Source: Burkholderiales bacterium 8X
GTDB lineage: Bacteria; Pseudomonadota; Gammaproteobacteria; Burkholderiales; Burkholderiaceae_C
Assembly: GCA_902506565.1 (NCBI GenBank)
Contig: LR732703.1
Location: 994,030 to 1,058,029, forward strand
Direction of reading: 5' to 3'
DNA: 64,000 bases
In this document: positions 57,201 to 64,000 of the stretch, piece after piece
How the letters are laid out: each line of letters opens with the position of its first letter
How positions within the stretch are numbered: the first letter of the stretch is position 1
Notes under the pieces: generated by a model
Seen by the model: only the letters and a program-made list of their open reading frames with translations
Told to the model about the DNA's origin: nothing
Databases searched by the model: none
Made by a program: the position numbers and the translations under genes

Positions 57201-57496
57201 ACGTACAGCTGGAACTCGATGATGACCACCGACTGTCCCTCGTAACTGCGCGAGGTGACCGCGTTGATGCCGGCGATCGAGTTGACGCCTTCCTCCAGCT
57301 TCTTGGTGACCTCGCTCTCGACGATCTCGGGCGAGGCGCCGGGATATTCGGTGAGGACCACCACCACCGGAAGGTCGATGTTCGGGAACTGGTCGACCTG
57401 CAGCCGCTGGTACGAGAAGATGCCGAGCACCACCAGCGCCAGCATCAGCATGGTGGCGAAGACCGGGTTCTGGAGGCTGACGCGGGTGAACCACAT
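54206..57496 (-). CDS. RND efflux transporter permease (AcrB/HAE1 type)
   Basis: 1096-residue proton-driven inner-membrane pump for drugs or other amphiphiles. Twelve transmembrane helices and two large periplasmic loops are evident. TM1 starts [25 protein letters not shown]; the proton-relay aspartates are in [13 protein letters not shown] of TM4; the second half has [23 protein letters not shown]. An unusual Ala/Gly/Thr-rich insert (about 150-165) interrupts the first porter domain. It lies 24 bases after its adaptor gene, under the TetR-type regulator at 58672-59349, with tolC downstream, so the tripartite pump is complete. Confidence 0.92.
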   Translation of the reverse strand: MWFTRVSLQNPVFATMLMLALVVLGIFSYQRLQVDQFPNIDLPVVVVLTEYPGASPEIVESEVTKKLEEGVNSIAGINAVTSRSYEGQSVVIIEFQLYVEGRKAADDVREKVAAVRPLFRDEVKDPRVLRFDPASRPVWSVAVLPEPAAAAPVGAPTGAAASATAGTRVPTAVELTNWADQVLKKRLENVRGVGSVTLVGGTKREINIYLDPQAMEAFGVSANQVVDAVRSENQALPVGAVRSLEQERVVQIDARMERPEDFGRIIVARRGGSTAASGNGIANGSSAPVRIDQVATVRDGAQEIDSLALYNGQRTLLLSVQKAQDENTIQVVDGLVKAIAEIQPQLPPGVKLAPIADASRPIRVAVTNVRQTLIEGALLTVLIVFLFLNSWRSTVITGLTLPIALIGTFWFMAMFGFTINMVTLMALSLCVGLLIDDAIVVRENIVRHVQMGKAPYTAALDGTQEIGLAVLATTLSIVAVFLPIGFMEGIIGKFFHEFGITIVAAVLISMFVSFTLDPMMSSIWHDPAIDRHGRDSPPVGWYDKTIGRVTGLFDRATERLADGYQGILRWALVHKLKTVFAAIGIFVLSIFMVPLLGTEFVPKADFSETAVSFYTPVGSSLEVTEARARQVEGILREMPEVRYTLTTINTGDAAGKMYASVYVRLVDRTQRVRSVDEMSPVLRQRLQSIPGITVTHVGLRDSVGGNKVIEFSLQGPDLKELERLTTRVMDAIRPIPGLVDLDSSQKPNKPTVSVVVRRDAASDLGLGVAPIANALRTLVAGTTVGNWRAPDDQTYDVNVRLAPEVRNSPADLARLPFASTTMGANADGSSRIVRLQQVADVRESTGPNQINRRALAREVAINANTSGRSAGEVSADVRAALAGIAFPPGYGWQFSGSTKNMQESFGYAVSALALAVIFIYMILASQFKSFLQPLALMTALPLTLIGVVLALLMFRSTLSMFSVIGVVMLMGLVTKNAILLVDFAIRSREPGVAPDGSVVPGLPRAEALLLAARVRLRPILMTTLAMIFGMVPLAFAISEGSEQRAPMGQAVIGGVITSSLLTLVVVPVVYCYMDDLAAWARRRSSRRAVPKIERLS

Positions 57497-57520
57497 GCTT
57501 GTTCGTCCAGTCCGATCCGG

Positions 57521-58675
57521 TCAGGGCGCGAGCCCGGCGGCCAGCTTGACCGACGTGCCCTCGCGCAGCGCGCCGACCGTGCCGGCGACCACCACGGCGC
57601 CTTCGTCCAGGCCCTTGACCGAGACCATGGCCTGGCCATCCACTTCGCCGCGCGAGCCGAGCTCGACCGGCCGATGGACGATGCGCCCGTCCACCACCGC
57701 CTGCACATACGGCGACGGCTTGTCGATCCGCACGGCGTTGAGGGGCAGGGCCAGCGACCGCTCGCGGCCGACGTCGATGGTGCCCTGCGCAAAGAGGCCC
57801 TGGCGAAAGCCCGTGCTGCTGTCCAGCCGCAGATAGACCAGCACGTTGCGGCTGCCGGCTTGCGCGGTCGGGTTGATGCGCAGCACGCCCGCGCCCACCC
57901 GGCGGTCGTTGTTGCCCGTCGGCGCCACGCCGCCGCCCTCGATCTGCAGCGACGCACGCTGCCCGATGCGCACCGCGACCGAGTCGGCTGCCGAAAGCGT
58001 CGCCTCGACCTCGAGCTGGCGCAGGTCGACCACCTCGATCACGCGGGTGTCGATGCCGACCCGCTCGCCCGGCTGCACCAGGCGCTGCGCGACCAGCCCG
58101 GCGATCGGGCTGCGGAGGATCGTGTCGTCGAGCGACTTGTTCATCATGTCGACGGCCGCCAGTGCCGCCCGGTGCGTGGCCAGTGCCGAATTGAGGCTGG
58201 AAAGCGAGGTGTCGAGTGCCGTCTTCGAGATGAAGCCCTGTTCGACCAAAGCCTTGTTGTTGTCGTAGCTGCGGCGCGCCACCTCGGCTTGCGCTCGGGC
58301 CGCATCCGCCTGCTCGCGGGCCTGCGCGACACGCGACTGGTATTCGGTCGGGTCGACCCGCGCGATGATCTGTCCGGCCGTGACCGAGTCGCCTTCGCGA
58401 ACCGTGAGGCCGCGCAATTCGCCTGCGACCCGCGCCTTGACCACGGCCGAATCGATGGCGCGCAAGGTGCCGGATACCGGCAGCGCCTGGACCAGTTCGC
58501 GCTGCGCGACTCGCAGCACGTCGCCCGTGCCGAGCTGCACGGCCGTTTCGGTCGGCGCCGCGGCGCTCGCCAGCGCCGCCTGCTGCGCGCGCCGGGCGCC
58601 GATCGCACGGAAGATGCCGCCGATCAAAAGCAGCGCGATCAGTGCGACGACGATCCACTTGAGCGGCCTTTTCAC
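57521..58675 (-). CDS. RND periplasmic adaptor (membrane-fusion protein)
   Basis: 384-residue AcrA/MexA-like protein. An N-terminal anchor (LKWIVVALIALLLIGGIF) is followed by a lipoyl half (VKARVAGELRGLTVREGDSVTAGQIIARVDPTEY), an alpha-hairpin (about 115-190), the second lipoyl half (LRSPIAGLVAQRLVQPGERVG) and beta-barrel/membrane-proximal domains. GTG 58675 overlaps the TetR gene stop (GTGA), which fixes the start. It links the permease at 54206-57496 to TolC. No lipobox is seen, so it is anchored by its transmembrane helix. Confidence 0.92.
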   Translation of the reverse strand: MKRPLKWIVVALIALLLIGGIFRAIGARRAQQAALASAAAPTETAVQLGTGDVLRVAQRELVQALPVSGTLRAIDSAVVKARVAGELRGLTVREGDSVTAGQIIARVDPTEYQSRVAQAREQADAARAQAEVARRSYDNNKALVEQGFISKTALDTSLSSLNSALATHRAALAAVDMMNKSLDDTILRSPIAGLVAQRLVQPGERVGIDTRVIEVVDLRQLEVEATLSAADSVAVRIGQRASLQIEGGGVAPTGNNDRRVGAGVLRINPTAQAGSRNVLVYLRLDSSTGFRQGLFAQGTIDVGRERSLALPLNAVRIDKPSPYVQAVVDGRIVHRPVELGSRGEVDGQAMVSVKGLDEGAVVVAGTVGALREGTSVKLAAGLAP

Positions 58676-59349
58676 GACGCCTTCCCTTTTGCCGCGAGGA
58701 AGCCGTTCAGCACCAGTTCGGCCTGTACCTCGAGGTACCTTTCGGGCTCGATGTTCGACTGGGCGTCGACGCAGATCGCGGCCGAATGCTTCCAGAGCAT
58801 GAGGAAGATCATCGGCGCGATCACCGCGTAGATCGCGTGATCGACGTCGATGGGCGCGAACTCGCCGCTGTCGATGCCCCGCTTCAGGATCTTGCGAAGC
58901 AGCGCGTGGCCGGGCCGCACCACCTCTTGCCGATAGAAATCCGCCAACTCGGGAAAGTTGTTCCCCTCGCTCAACATCAGCTTGGTCAGGCCCGAAGCCT
59001 TGGTGGAGCCGACCCGTTCCCACCAGATGCGCATGCAATAGCGAAGCATTTCGGCGGTGCTGCCCTCGAACTCCGCGAACTCCTGGTTCCACTCCTTGAA
59101 GCGGCCCGAAAGGTTCTCGACAATCACCGCCTTGAAGAGTTCTTCCTTGCTGGGAAAGTAAAGAAAGAGGGTGCCCTTCGAGACCCCGGCCCGGGCGGCG
59201 ACTTCTTCCGACCGGGTCGCCGCGAAGCCCTTGGCGACGAACAGGTCGAGCGCGGCTTCGAGCAGCTCGCCCGGACGGGCCTCCTTGCGGCGTTCGCGCT
59301 TGGCGCGTGAGGGGCAGAAGGTGTCGCTGAGGAAGCGCGGCGCGGGCAT
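58672..59349 (-). CDS. TetR family repressor of the RND pump operon
   Basis: 225-residue regulator. The N-terminal helix-turn-helix is LLEAALDLFVAKGFAATRSEEVAARAGVSKGTLFLYFPSKEELFKAV (about residues 30-75), a textbook TetR domain. A C-terminal ligand-binding domain follows. It is the first gene of the pump operon and overlaps the adaptor gene, so it is autoregulated together with the pump. An imperfect 22-bp palindrome seven bases upstream of the start (59356-59377) is the probable operator. The inducer is unknown. Confidence 0.92.
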   Translation of the reverse strand: MPAPRFLSDTFCPSRAKRERRKEARPGELLEAALDLFVAKGFAATRSEEVAARAGVSKGTLFLYFPSKEELFKAVIVENLSGRFKEWNQEFAEFEGSTAEMLRYCMRIWWERVGSTKASGLTKLMLSEGNNFPELADFYRQEVVRPGHALLRKILKRGIDSGEFAPIDVDHAIYAVIAPMIFLMLWKHSAAICVDAQSNIEPERYLEVQAELVLNGFLAAKGKAS

Positions 59350-59355
59350 GATCTC

Positions 59356-59377
59356 TTACTGACTGGCGGGTTAGTAA
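59356..59377. promoter_or_regulatory. Probable TetR operator upstream of the pump operon
   Basis: TTACTGACTGG and CGGGTTAGTAA form an imperfect inverted repeat; eight of eleven positions pair (TTACT.AC...). The outer TTACT/AGTAA resembles AcrR/TtgR-type operators. It sits just before the TetR ATG at 59349 and 76 bases before msrA. Confidence 0.6.
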
Positions 59378-59452
59378 TGTAGTCAGCGACCCTGGGAGCG
59401 TCAAGGCGCCACAATCGCGGCTTCGTTTTTTCTCGAAGATTTCGGAGCGCAA

Positions 59453-60007
59453 ATGGACTCGACCACATCCCGGACCGAAACCATCGTGGTGGGCGGCGGC
59501 TGCTTCTGGTGCACCGAGGCGGTGTTCGACCGGGTCGAAGGCGTGGTCGACGTCGAGTCGGGCTACAGCAACGGCCAGACCTTGAACCCGAGCTACGAGC
59601 AGGTCTGCACCGGCCGTACCGGGCACAACGAGGTGGTCAAGCTCGAATTCGATCCGGCCCGGATCTCGTTGCGCGAATTGCTCGAGATCTTCTTCGTGAT
59701 CCACGATCCGACCACGCTCAATCGGCAGGGCAACGATGTCGGCACCCAATACCGGAGCGGCATCTACACCACCAGCGACGAGCAGGCTGCCGTTGCGCAA
59801 GAGGTCATTCGCGAGATCGAGGCCAGTAAGACTTATCGGTCGCCGATCGTGACCGAGGTCAAGCCGCTCGCCAATTACTCGACCGCCGAGGCCTACCACC
59901 AGGATTACTTCCTCCACAACCCGAACCAGGGTTATTGCGCCTTCGTGGTCGGACCGAAGGTCGAGAAGTTCCAGAAGACCTTCGCGGCCAAGGTCAAGAA
60001 GGGCTGA
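59453..60007 (+). CDS. msrA: Peptide-methionine (S)-S-oxide reductase MsrA
   Basis: 184-residue enzyme that reduces methionine-S-sulfoxide in proteins. GGGCFWCTEAVFDRVEGV (about 14-31) holds the catalytic GCFWC. GYSNGQTLNPSYEQVCTGRTGHNEVV, HDPTTLNRQGNDVGTQYRS and YHQDYFLHNPNQGYC, with the resolving region near the end, are all conserved. It is cytosolic with no MsrB fusion. It starts divergently from the TetR gene. ATG 59453 is clear. Confidence 0.95.
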   Translation: MDSTTSRTETIVVGGGCFWCTEAVFDRVEGVVDVESGYSNGQTLNPSYEQVCTGRTGHNEVVKLEFDPARISLRELLEIFFVIHDPTTLNRQGNDVGTQYRSGIYTTSDEQAAVAQEVIREIEASKTYRSPIVTEVKPLANYSTAEAYHQDYFLHNPNQGYCAFVVGPKVEKFQKTFAAKVKKG

Positions 60008-60012
60008 GCGGC

Positions 60013-60471
60013 TTGAAGCTTCGGCAGTCATCGGCATTCACGCGCGCACTCCTTTGCGTGTTGATGGCGGCCGTGTGGCTGGCGACCACGCTCGGGCTGG
60101 TGCACGGCAGCCTGCACGGCGCGCCGGCGATGTCGGGCAAGGTGCAGCAGGCGGCGGGCAGCCTGGCGAGGCACGGGGCGCCCACGTTCAAGGCGCATGA
60201 GGCGCACCCGTCGAAAGCCCTTTCTTCCGCCGTGGCGGAAGCGCCGACCGCTATGTCGTCGCAGACCGGTGGCTTCTCGCTCTTCGGCGCGCACAGCGAT
60301 GCCGATTGCCGCCTCTACGATCAACTGAGCCACGGCGCCGCGCCGCTCTGCGTGCCGGCCGTGTTGCTGCCGGTCTTCCTGCCGGCCGCCACCTTCGCCT
60401 ATCTCGAAGGCGAGGCACTGGCCCGCTGGGTCGCGCTCTTCGACGCGCGCGGGCCTCCGATCACTCGCTAG
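60013..60471 (+). CDS. Small exported protein upstream of the TonB receptor
   Basis: 152-residue protein with a hydrophobic signal-like N-terminus (FTRALLCVLMAAVWLATTLGLVHG). The rest is Ala/His/Ser-rich and contains the DADCRLYDQLSHGAAPLC segment plus several histidines that could bind metal. TTG 60013, six bases after the msrA stop, is the most likely start; the frame is open back to 59935 inside msrA. I do not recognise the family with certainty; it resembles small DUF2946-like proteins seen next to metal-related TonB receptors. The receptor gene follows 84 bases downstream. Confidence 0.6.
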   Translation: MKLRQSSAFTRALLCVLMAAVWLATTLGLVHGSLHGAPAMSGKVQQAAGSLARHGAPTFKAHEAHPSKALSSAVAEAPTAMSSQTGGFSLFGAHSDADCRLYDQLSHGAAPLCVPAVLLPVFLPAATFAYLEGEALARWVALFDARGPPITR

Positions 60472-60554
60472 TTCTCCCTTGCTCGCCGTTGTCCCGAGTC
60501 GCTTTCGAGCGCGCCGGGACCGGCTTCTCTTCGGATTTCTTCGAGTGCTTCAAC

Positions 60555-62657
60555 ATGACCTTCTTATTCGGCCGCAGCGCTGTCGGCGCTGCCGTGCTCT
60601 GCCTTATTGCTTCTTCCCTTCATGCCCAGATCGATCCGGCGACGACGCCGTCGCTGCAGGAGATCACGGTGACCGGCAACCCGCTCGGCTCGGCCGATGC
60701 GATCGCACCGATCGACGTCCTGCAGAACGAGCCGTTGCTGCTGCGATCGCGCGCCACGCTCGGCGAAACCCTCAACAACCTGCCGGGCGTCGCCAGCAGC
60801 TACTTCGGCCCGAACGCCAGCCGACCGTCGATCCGCGGACAGGACGGCGACCGCATCCGCATCCTCCAGAACGGCGGCGCCGCGCCGGATGCCTCGGCGC
60901 TCAGCTTCGACCATGCGGTGCCGGTCGATGCGCTGGTCACCGAGCGCATCGAGGTGCTGCGCGGCCCCTCGGCGCTCCAGTACGGCGGCAGTGCGGTGGG
61001 CGGCGTGGTGAACCTCATCGACAACCGGGTACCGAGCGAGCCGCTGCAAGGCTTCGGCGGGCGGGCCGACCTCGGCTACGCGAGCGGCAGCCGCGAGAAG
61101 AGCGGCGGCGTGGTGCTCGAGGGCGGCAACGACCGCTATGCCTTGCATGTCGACGCCTTCAACCGCGATGCCTCCGATACCCGCGTGCCGATCGAACTCG
61201 CCTGCGAGAACCCGAAGCGTCCGGGGGTCGCACGCAGGATCTGCAATTCGGCCAACCAGGCCCAGGGCGGAGCGCTCGGCGGCTCGGTGTTCTTCGATCG
61301 CGGCTTTTTGGGCGCATCGGTCAGCAGCTACAGCAGCGACTACGGCACGGTGGCCGAACCGGACGTGAGCATCGGCATGCGGAGCGATCGCTATGTGCTC
61401 GAAGGCGAGTTTCGACCCGGAGGCTTTTTCTCCAGCATCCGGACCAAGCTGAGCCGCACCGACTACCGCCATACCGAGTTCGAGGGCCAGCAAGCCGGCA
61501 CGCGCTTTGCCAACAAGGCAAACGACTTCCGGCTGGAGGCGCGGCACGCGAAGCTCGGGCCACTTGAAGGCGTCGTCGGCTTCAGCAGCGAAAGCGGCAA
61601 CTTCTCGGCGGATGGCGAGGAAGCTTTCGCGCCGCACAGCCGAACCCGCACGCGGGCCTTGTTCCTGCACGAGGAATGGGCGGCGCCGTGGGGGCGCCTC
61701 AGCTTCGGCGCCCGGACCGAACGCGTCTCGGTGAGGTCGCTCGGCTATCCGCTCGATCCGGAAGTGACCCGATTCGCGATCGGCGAGCGACGCTTCGATC
61801 CGCACAGCGCCGCCTTCGGCGCGCTGGTCGACCTGGCGCCCGAATGGCAGCTGAGCGCCAACCTGGCGTACACCGAGCGCGCACCCAAGGACTACGAGCT
61901 TTTCGCGAACGGCCCGCACGTGGCGACCGCCGCCTGGGAGGTCGGCGACTTCGACCTGCAGAAGGAGAAGTCGATCGGGCTCGATGTGGGGCTGCAGTGG
62001 AAGTCGGGCAATCACCGGGCCAAGGTCAACGCGTATGCGACGCGCTTCAAGAACTACATCGGGCTGGCCGCCACCGGCAACTTGCGGGGGGAGGAGGGCG
62101 AGCTGAACCCGGGACCGGTCGAGAGCGACGACGGGCTCGTTTTCCCGGACGCGGTGGCCGAGTACGCGTACCGCGGCGTGCGCGCCCGCTTCACCGGCAT
62201 CGAGGCGAGCGGCAACGTCCGCCTGGTCGGAAGCGACGGATGGTTGCGGCGAAGCGCGGACGCCGGCGCGCTCGACCTCGAATGGCGCGGCGACCTGGTG
62301 CGGGCGAAGAACACCGAGACCGGCGAGCCCTTGCCCCGCATCTCGCCGGCGCGGGCCGGCGCGACCCTGGCCTGGCGGAGCGGCCCGTGGTCGGCGCAGC
62401 TGGGCTTCGACCACTACGCCGCCCAGCGACGGGTGCCCACGACCGGTGCGCGCGAGACCGATGCATTCACGCTCTGGAATGCGGCGCTGACCTATCGCAT
62501 GAAGGTCGAGCGTGCGAGCCTCACCTGGTATGCGCGGCTCGACAACCTGGGCGACAAGCTGGCCTACAGCGCCACCTCGATCCTGACCAGCACGGCCTAT
62601 CCGAACGCGCCTCTGCCCGGGCGTTCGTTGAAGGTGGGGCTGCGCGCGAGCTTCTAG
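60555..62657 (+). CDS. TonB-dependent receptor, ZnuD-like
   Basis: 700-residue outer-membrane receptor. Signal: MTFLFGRSAVGAAVLCLIASSLHAQ. Plug domain: ETLNNLPGVASSYFGPNASRPSIRGQDGDRIRILQNGG, AVPVDALVTERIEVLRGPSALQYGGSAVGGVVNLIDNRV. The 22-strand barrel ends in LKVGLRASF with the terminal Phe needed for insertion. The overall sequence is closest, by recollection, to zinc-type receptors (ZnuD), including SFDHAVPVDAL after the plug loop and a Cys-containing loop (CENPKRPGVARRIC). Metal specificity is inferred. ATG 60555 starts the signal; the open frame begins earlier. Confidence 0.87.
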   Translation: MTFLFGRSAVGAAVLCLIASSLHAQIDPATTPSLQEITVTGNPLGSADAIAPIDVLQNEPLLLRSRATLGETLNNLPGVASSYFGPNASRPSIRGQDGDRIRILQNGGAAPDASALSFDHAVPVDALVTERIEVLRGPSALQYGGSAVGGVVNLIDNRVPSEPLQGFGGRADLGYASGSREKSGGVVLEGGNDRYALHVDAFNRDASDTRVPIELACENPKRPGVARRICNSANQAQGGALGGSVFFDRGFLGASVSSYSSDYGTVAEPDVSIGMRSDRYVLEGEFRPGGFFSSIRTKLSRTDYRHTEFEGQQAGTRFANKANDFRLEARHAKLGPLEGVVGFSSESGNFSADGEEAFAPHSRTRTRALFLHEEWAAPWGRLSFGARTERVSVRSLGYPLDPEVTRFAIGERRFDPHSAAFGALVDLAPEWQLSANLAYTERAPKDYELFANGPHVATAAWEVGDFDLQKEKSIGLDVGLQWKSGNHRAKVNAYATRFKNYIGLAATGNLRGEEGELNPGPVESDDGLVFPDAVAEYAYRGVRARFTGIEASGNVRLVGSDGWLRRSADAGALDLEWRGDLVRAKNTETGEPLPRISPARAGATLAWRSGPWSAQLGFDHYAAQRRVPTTGARETDAFTLWNAALTYRMKVERASLTWYARLDNLGDKLAYSATSILTSTAYPNAPLPGRSLKVGLRASF

Positions 62658-62685
62658 AACCCGCGAGAACGCGAGGACGACGCGG

Positions 62686-63696
62686 TCAGCGCGGCGAGTC
62701 GCCCTTGCGGTACTCGGCGGTCAGCTCGTCCATTCGCGCCTTGAGCGCGGGGTCGAGCTGGTAGTCGGCTGCCGCCAGGGTGGCGTCGAGCTGCTCGGGC
62801 TTGCTTGCACCCAGCAGCGGCGCGGTGACCTGCGGGTTCGCCATCACCCAGGCGACGGCCAGCGTGGCGAGCGGCAGGCCCGCCTCGCCGGCCAGCTTCT
62901 GCAACTCGGATACGGTCGCGAAAGCGCGTTCGTTCCAGTAGCGGGTCTGGTACATGCCGCCGGCGGTGCCGAGCGTGAACCTGGTGTTCTCCTGCGGCTT
63001 GGAGCCGCTTTCGTACTTGCCGGTGAGCAGGCCGCCCGCGAGCGGGTTGTAGGGGATCACGCCCAGTCCTTCCTCGTCGCACAAGGGCATCAGTTCGCGT
63101 TCGATCTCGCGAAACAGCAGGCTGTAGCGCGGCTGGACCGAGACGAAACGCGTGAGCCGCTGCAGATCGGCCCGGCCGAGCGCCTTGGCCAGCCGATAGG
63201 CGAGGAAGTTCGACACGCCGACATAGCGGGCGCGGCCGGACTTCACGATGGTGTCGAGCGCCTCGATGGTTTCGTCCAGCGGCGTGCTCCGGTCGTCGCT
63301 GTGCAATTGATAGAGGTCGACGTGGTCGGTCTGCAGCCTGGCGAGGCTCCGGTCGATGGCGTCCAGCAGATGCTTGCGCGAGGCGCCCTGGTTCCAGGCA
63401 TGAGGTCCGGTCCGGCCGACCGCCTTGGTCGCGAGGATGTAGTCGCCTCGCGCGGACGCGCCCTTCGCCCGGAGCCATCGCCCGATGATCTCCTCGGTGC
63501 GGCCGATCGTGTCCAACGTGCCGCCGAGCGGGTAGATGTCGGCGATGTCGATGAAGTTGATGCCGGCGCCGGTGGCCTTGTCGAGGATCCGGTGCGAGGT
63601 GGCCTCGTCGGTCTGCAGGCCGAAGGTCATGGTGCCGAGGGCGAGGCGCGATACCTGGAGTCCGGTGCGGCCGAGGCGGGCGGTGGGGATGGTCAT
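62686..63696 (-). CDS. Aldo/keto reductase
   Basis: 336-residue NADP-dependent oxidoreductase with the (beta/alpha)8 barrel of the AKR family. LGRTGLQVSRLALGTMTFG opens the barrel; NFIDIADIYP carries the catalytic Asp/Tyr; ILATKAVGR holds the Lys; VDLYQLHSDD the His. GVIPYNPLAGGLLTGKYESG and LGASKPEQL form the cofactor-binding end. It is most like the YajO/Tas-type or general stress AKR group. ATG 63696 is chosen. It is divergent from the AEC transporter; the substrate is unknown. Confidence 0.9.
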   Translation of the reverse strand: MTIPTARLGRTGLQVSRLALGTMTFGLQTDEATSHRILDKATGAGINFIDIADIYPLGGTLDTIGRTEEIIGRWLRAKGASARGDYILATKAVGRTGPHAWNQGASRKHLLDAIDRSLARLQTDHVDLYQLHSDDRSTPLDETIEALDTIVKSGRARYVGVSNFLAYRLAKALGRADLQRLTRFVSVQPRYSLLFREIERELMPLCDEEGLGVIPYNPLAGGLLTGKYESGSKPQENTRFTLGTAGGMYQTRYWNERAFATVSELQKLAGEAGLPLATLAVAWVMANPQVTAPLLGASKPEQLDATLAAADYQLDPALKARMDELTAEYRKGDSPR

Positions 63697-63775
63697 GCGA
63701 ACGATGATAGTCAGCGGACGGGCAGCGCGCATTGGCGGCGGGCCGCAACACGGAGGCCACGGGTATGCTCGCCGG

Positions 63776-64000
63776 GTGAGTTCGCTGGTCATTTCCTCTT
63801 TGCTCCCGGTCGTGCTCCTGATCGCGGCCGGCTATCTCGCCGGCCGGCGCCGCTGGGTCGGCCCGGGTTCCATCAAGGACCTGTCCAATCTCATCTTCCT
63901 GCTGCTCGCGCCGGCTCTTCTTTTCCGCTCGATGAGCGTGGTGCATGTCGAGCAGTTGAGCCTTCGGCCGGTGGCGGCCTACTTCCTCGCGGCAGGGCTC
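63776..64000 (+). CDS. AEC family transporter (N-terminal part, runs off the window)
   Basis: 75 codons of an auxin-efflux-carrier-type permease are visible. The first helix is SLLPVVLLIAAGYLAGRRRWVGPGS, followed by IKDLSNLIFLLLAPALLFRSM, the family's very typical GY...L..LS..IFY...PALLF pattern, and the start of a third helix. GTG 63776 is the start. These permeases export small organic acids such as malate or malonate. The rest lies beyond position 64000. Confidence 0.85.
   Translation, partial: MSSLVISSLLPVVLLIAAGYLAGRRRWVGPGSIKDLSNLIFLLLAPALLFRSMSVVHVEQLSLRPVAAYFLAAGL

Noticed and set aside
53195..58831. A 1,878-codon open frame on the + strand
   Set aside because: It is antisense to the intact RND permease, adaptor and pcm genes. 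It is an Arg/His/Asp-rich translation produced by GC-rich codon bias, with no domain.

Overview
The window is chromosomal DNA of a GC-rich Gram-negative bacterium, most likely a betaproteobacterium of the Comamonadaceae (Variovorax-like). That placement is inferred from the very high GC, the Tct and TRAP binding-protein transport genes, LPS Kdo transferase, the RND/TolC pump and many cytochromes c. No rRNA, tRNA, CRISPR array or insertion sequence was recognised. Most of the DNA is densely packed, with short operons joined by 4-base ATGA/GTGA overlaps.

Region by region: 1-7405 holds the start of an allophanate hydrolase gene (runs off the window), a MarR regulator, the membrane genes tctB-tctA without a TctC, a ClC-type chloride transporter, a 19-cysteine four-helix copper-binding protein and a Na+/H+ antiporter-like protein. 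7459-10750 is a three-gene operon of an unknown protein, a KaiC-like double-RecA ATPase and a hybrid histidine kinase. 10912-16020 is a decayed accessory patch: a 5'-truncated aceE, a strongly shortened and frameshifted CdiA/FhaB-like two-partner-secretion exoprotein ending in a DUF6883-like toxin domain, its DUF4926-like immunity gene, and a frameshifted barstar-like gene. 16060-18674 pairs an XRE-cupin regulator divergently with a class II aldolase and a TRAP binding protein. 18700-24399 is a LysR regulator divergent from a three-subunit molybdenum oxidoreductase resembling SoeABC sulfite dehydrogenase. 24434-32473 carries PhoD, a small exported protein, an AI-2E-type transporter fused to signalling-type domains, a saccharopine-dehydrogenase-like/DUF4166/DCC operon and a methyltransferase.

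32495-38690 is the most unusual locus: a type I secretion ABC transporter and membrane-fusion protein followed, in one operon, by an exported 240-residue protein of unknown function and a 749-residue signal-less protein. The latter has an HEADH motif and exactly periodic 38-residue repeats arranged in a higher-order A-B-C pattern. 38912-44498 holds copper export (copA, cueR, with a clear CueR operator), two multihaem cytochromes c and a DUF1345 protein. 44531-47652 is an alkylation-repair operon (Ada/AraC/AlkA fusion, Ogt) with an EamA permease. 47774-50599 has phosphomannomutase and Kdo transferase for envelope sugars. 50681-59349 carries a fasciclin lipoprotein and a complete TetR-controlled RND pump (adaptor, permease, TolC) with pcm and a rhodanese between permease and TolC. 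59453-64000 ends with msrA, a small exported protein, a ZnuD-like TonB receptor, an aldo/keto reductase and the start of an AEC transporter.
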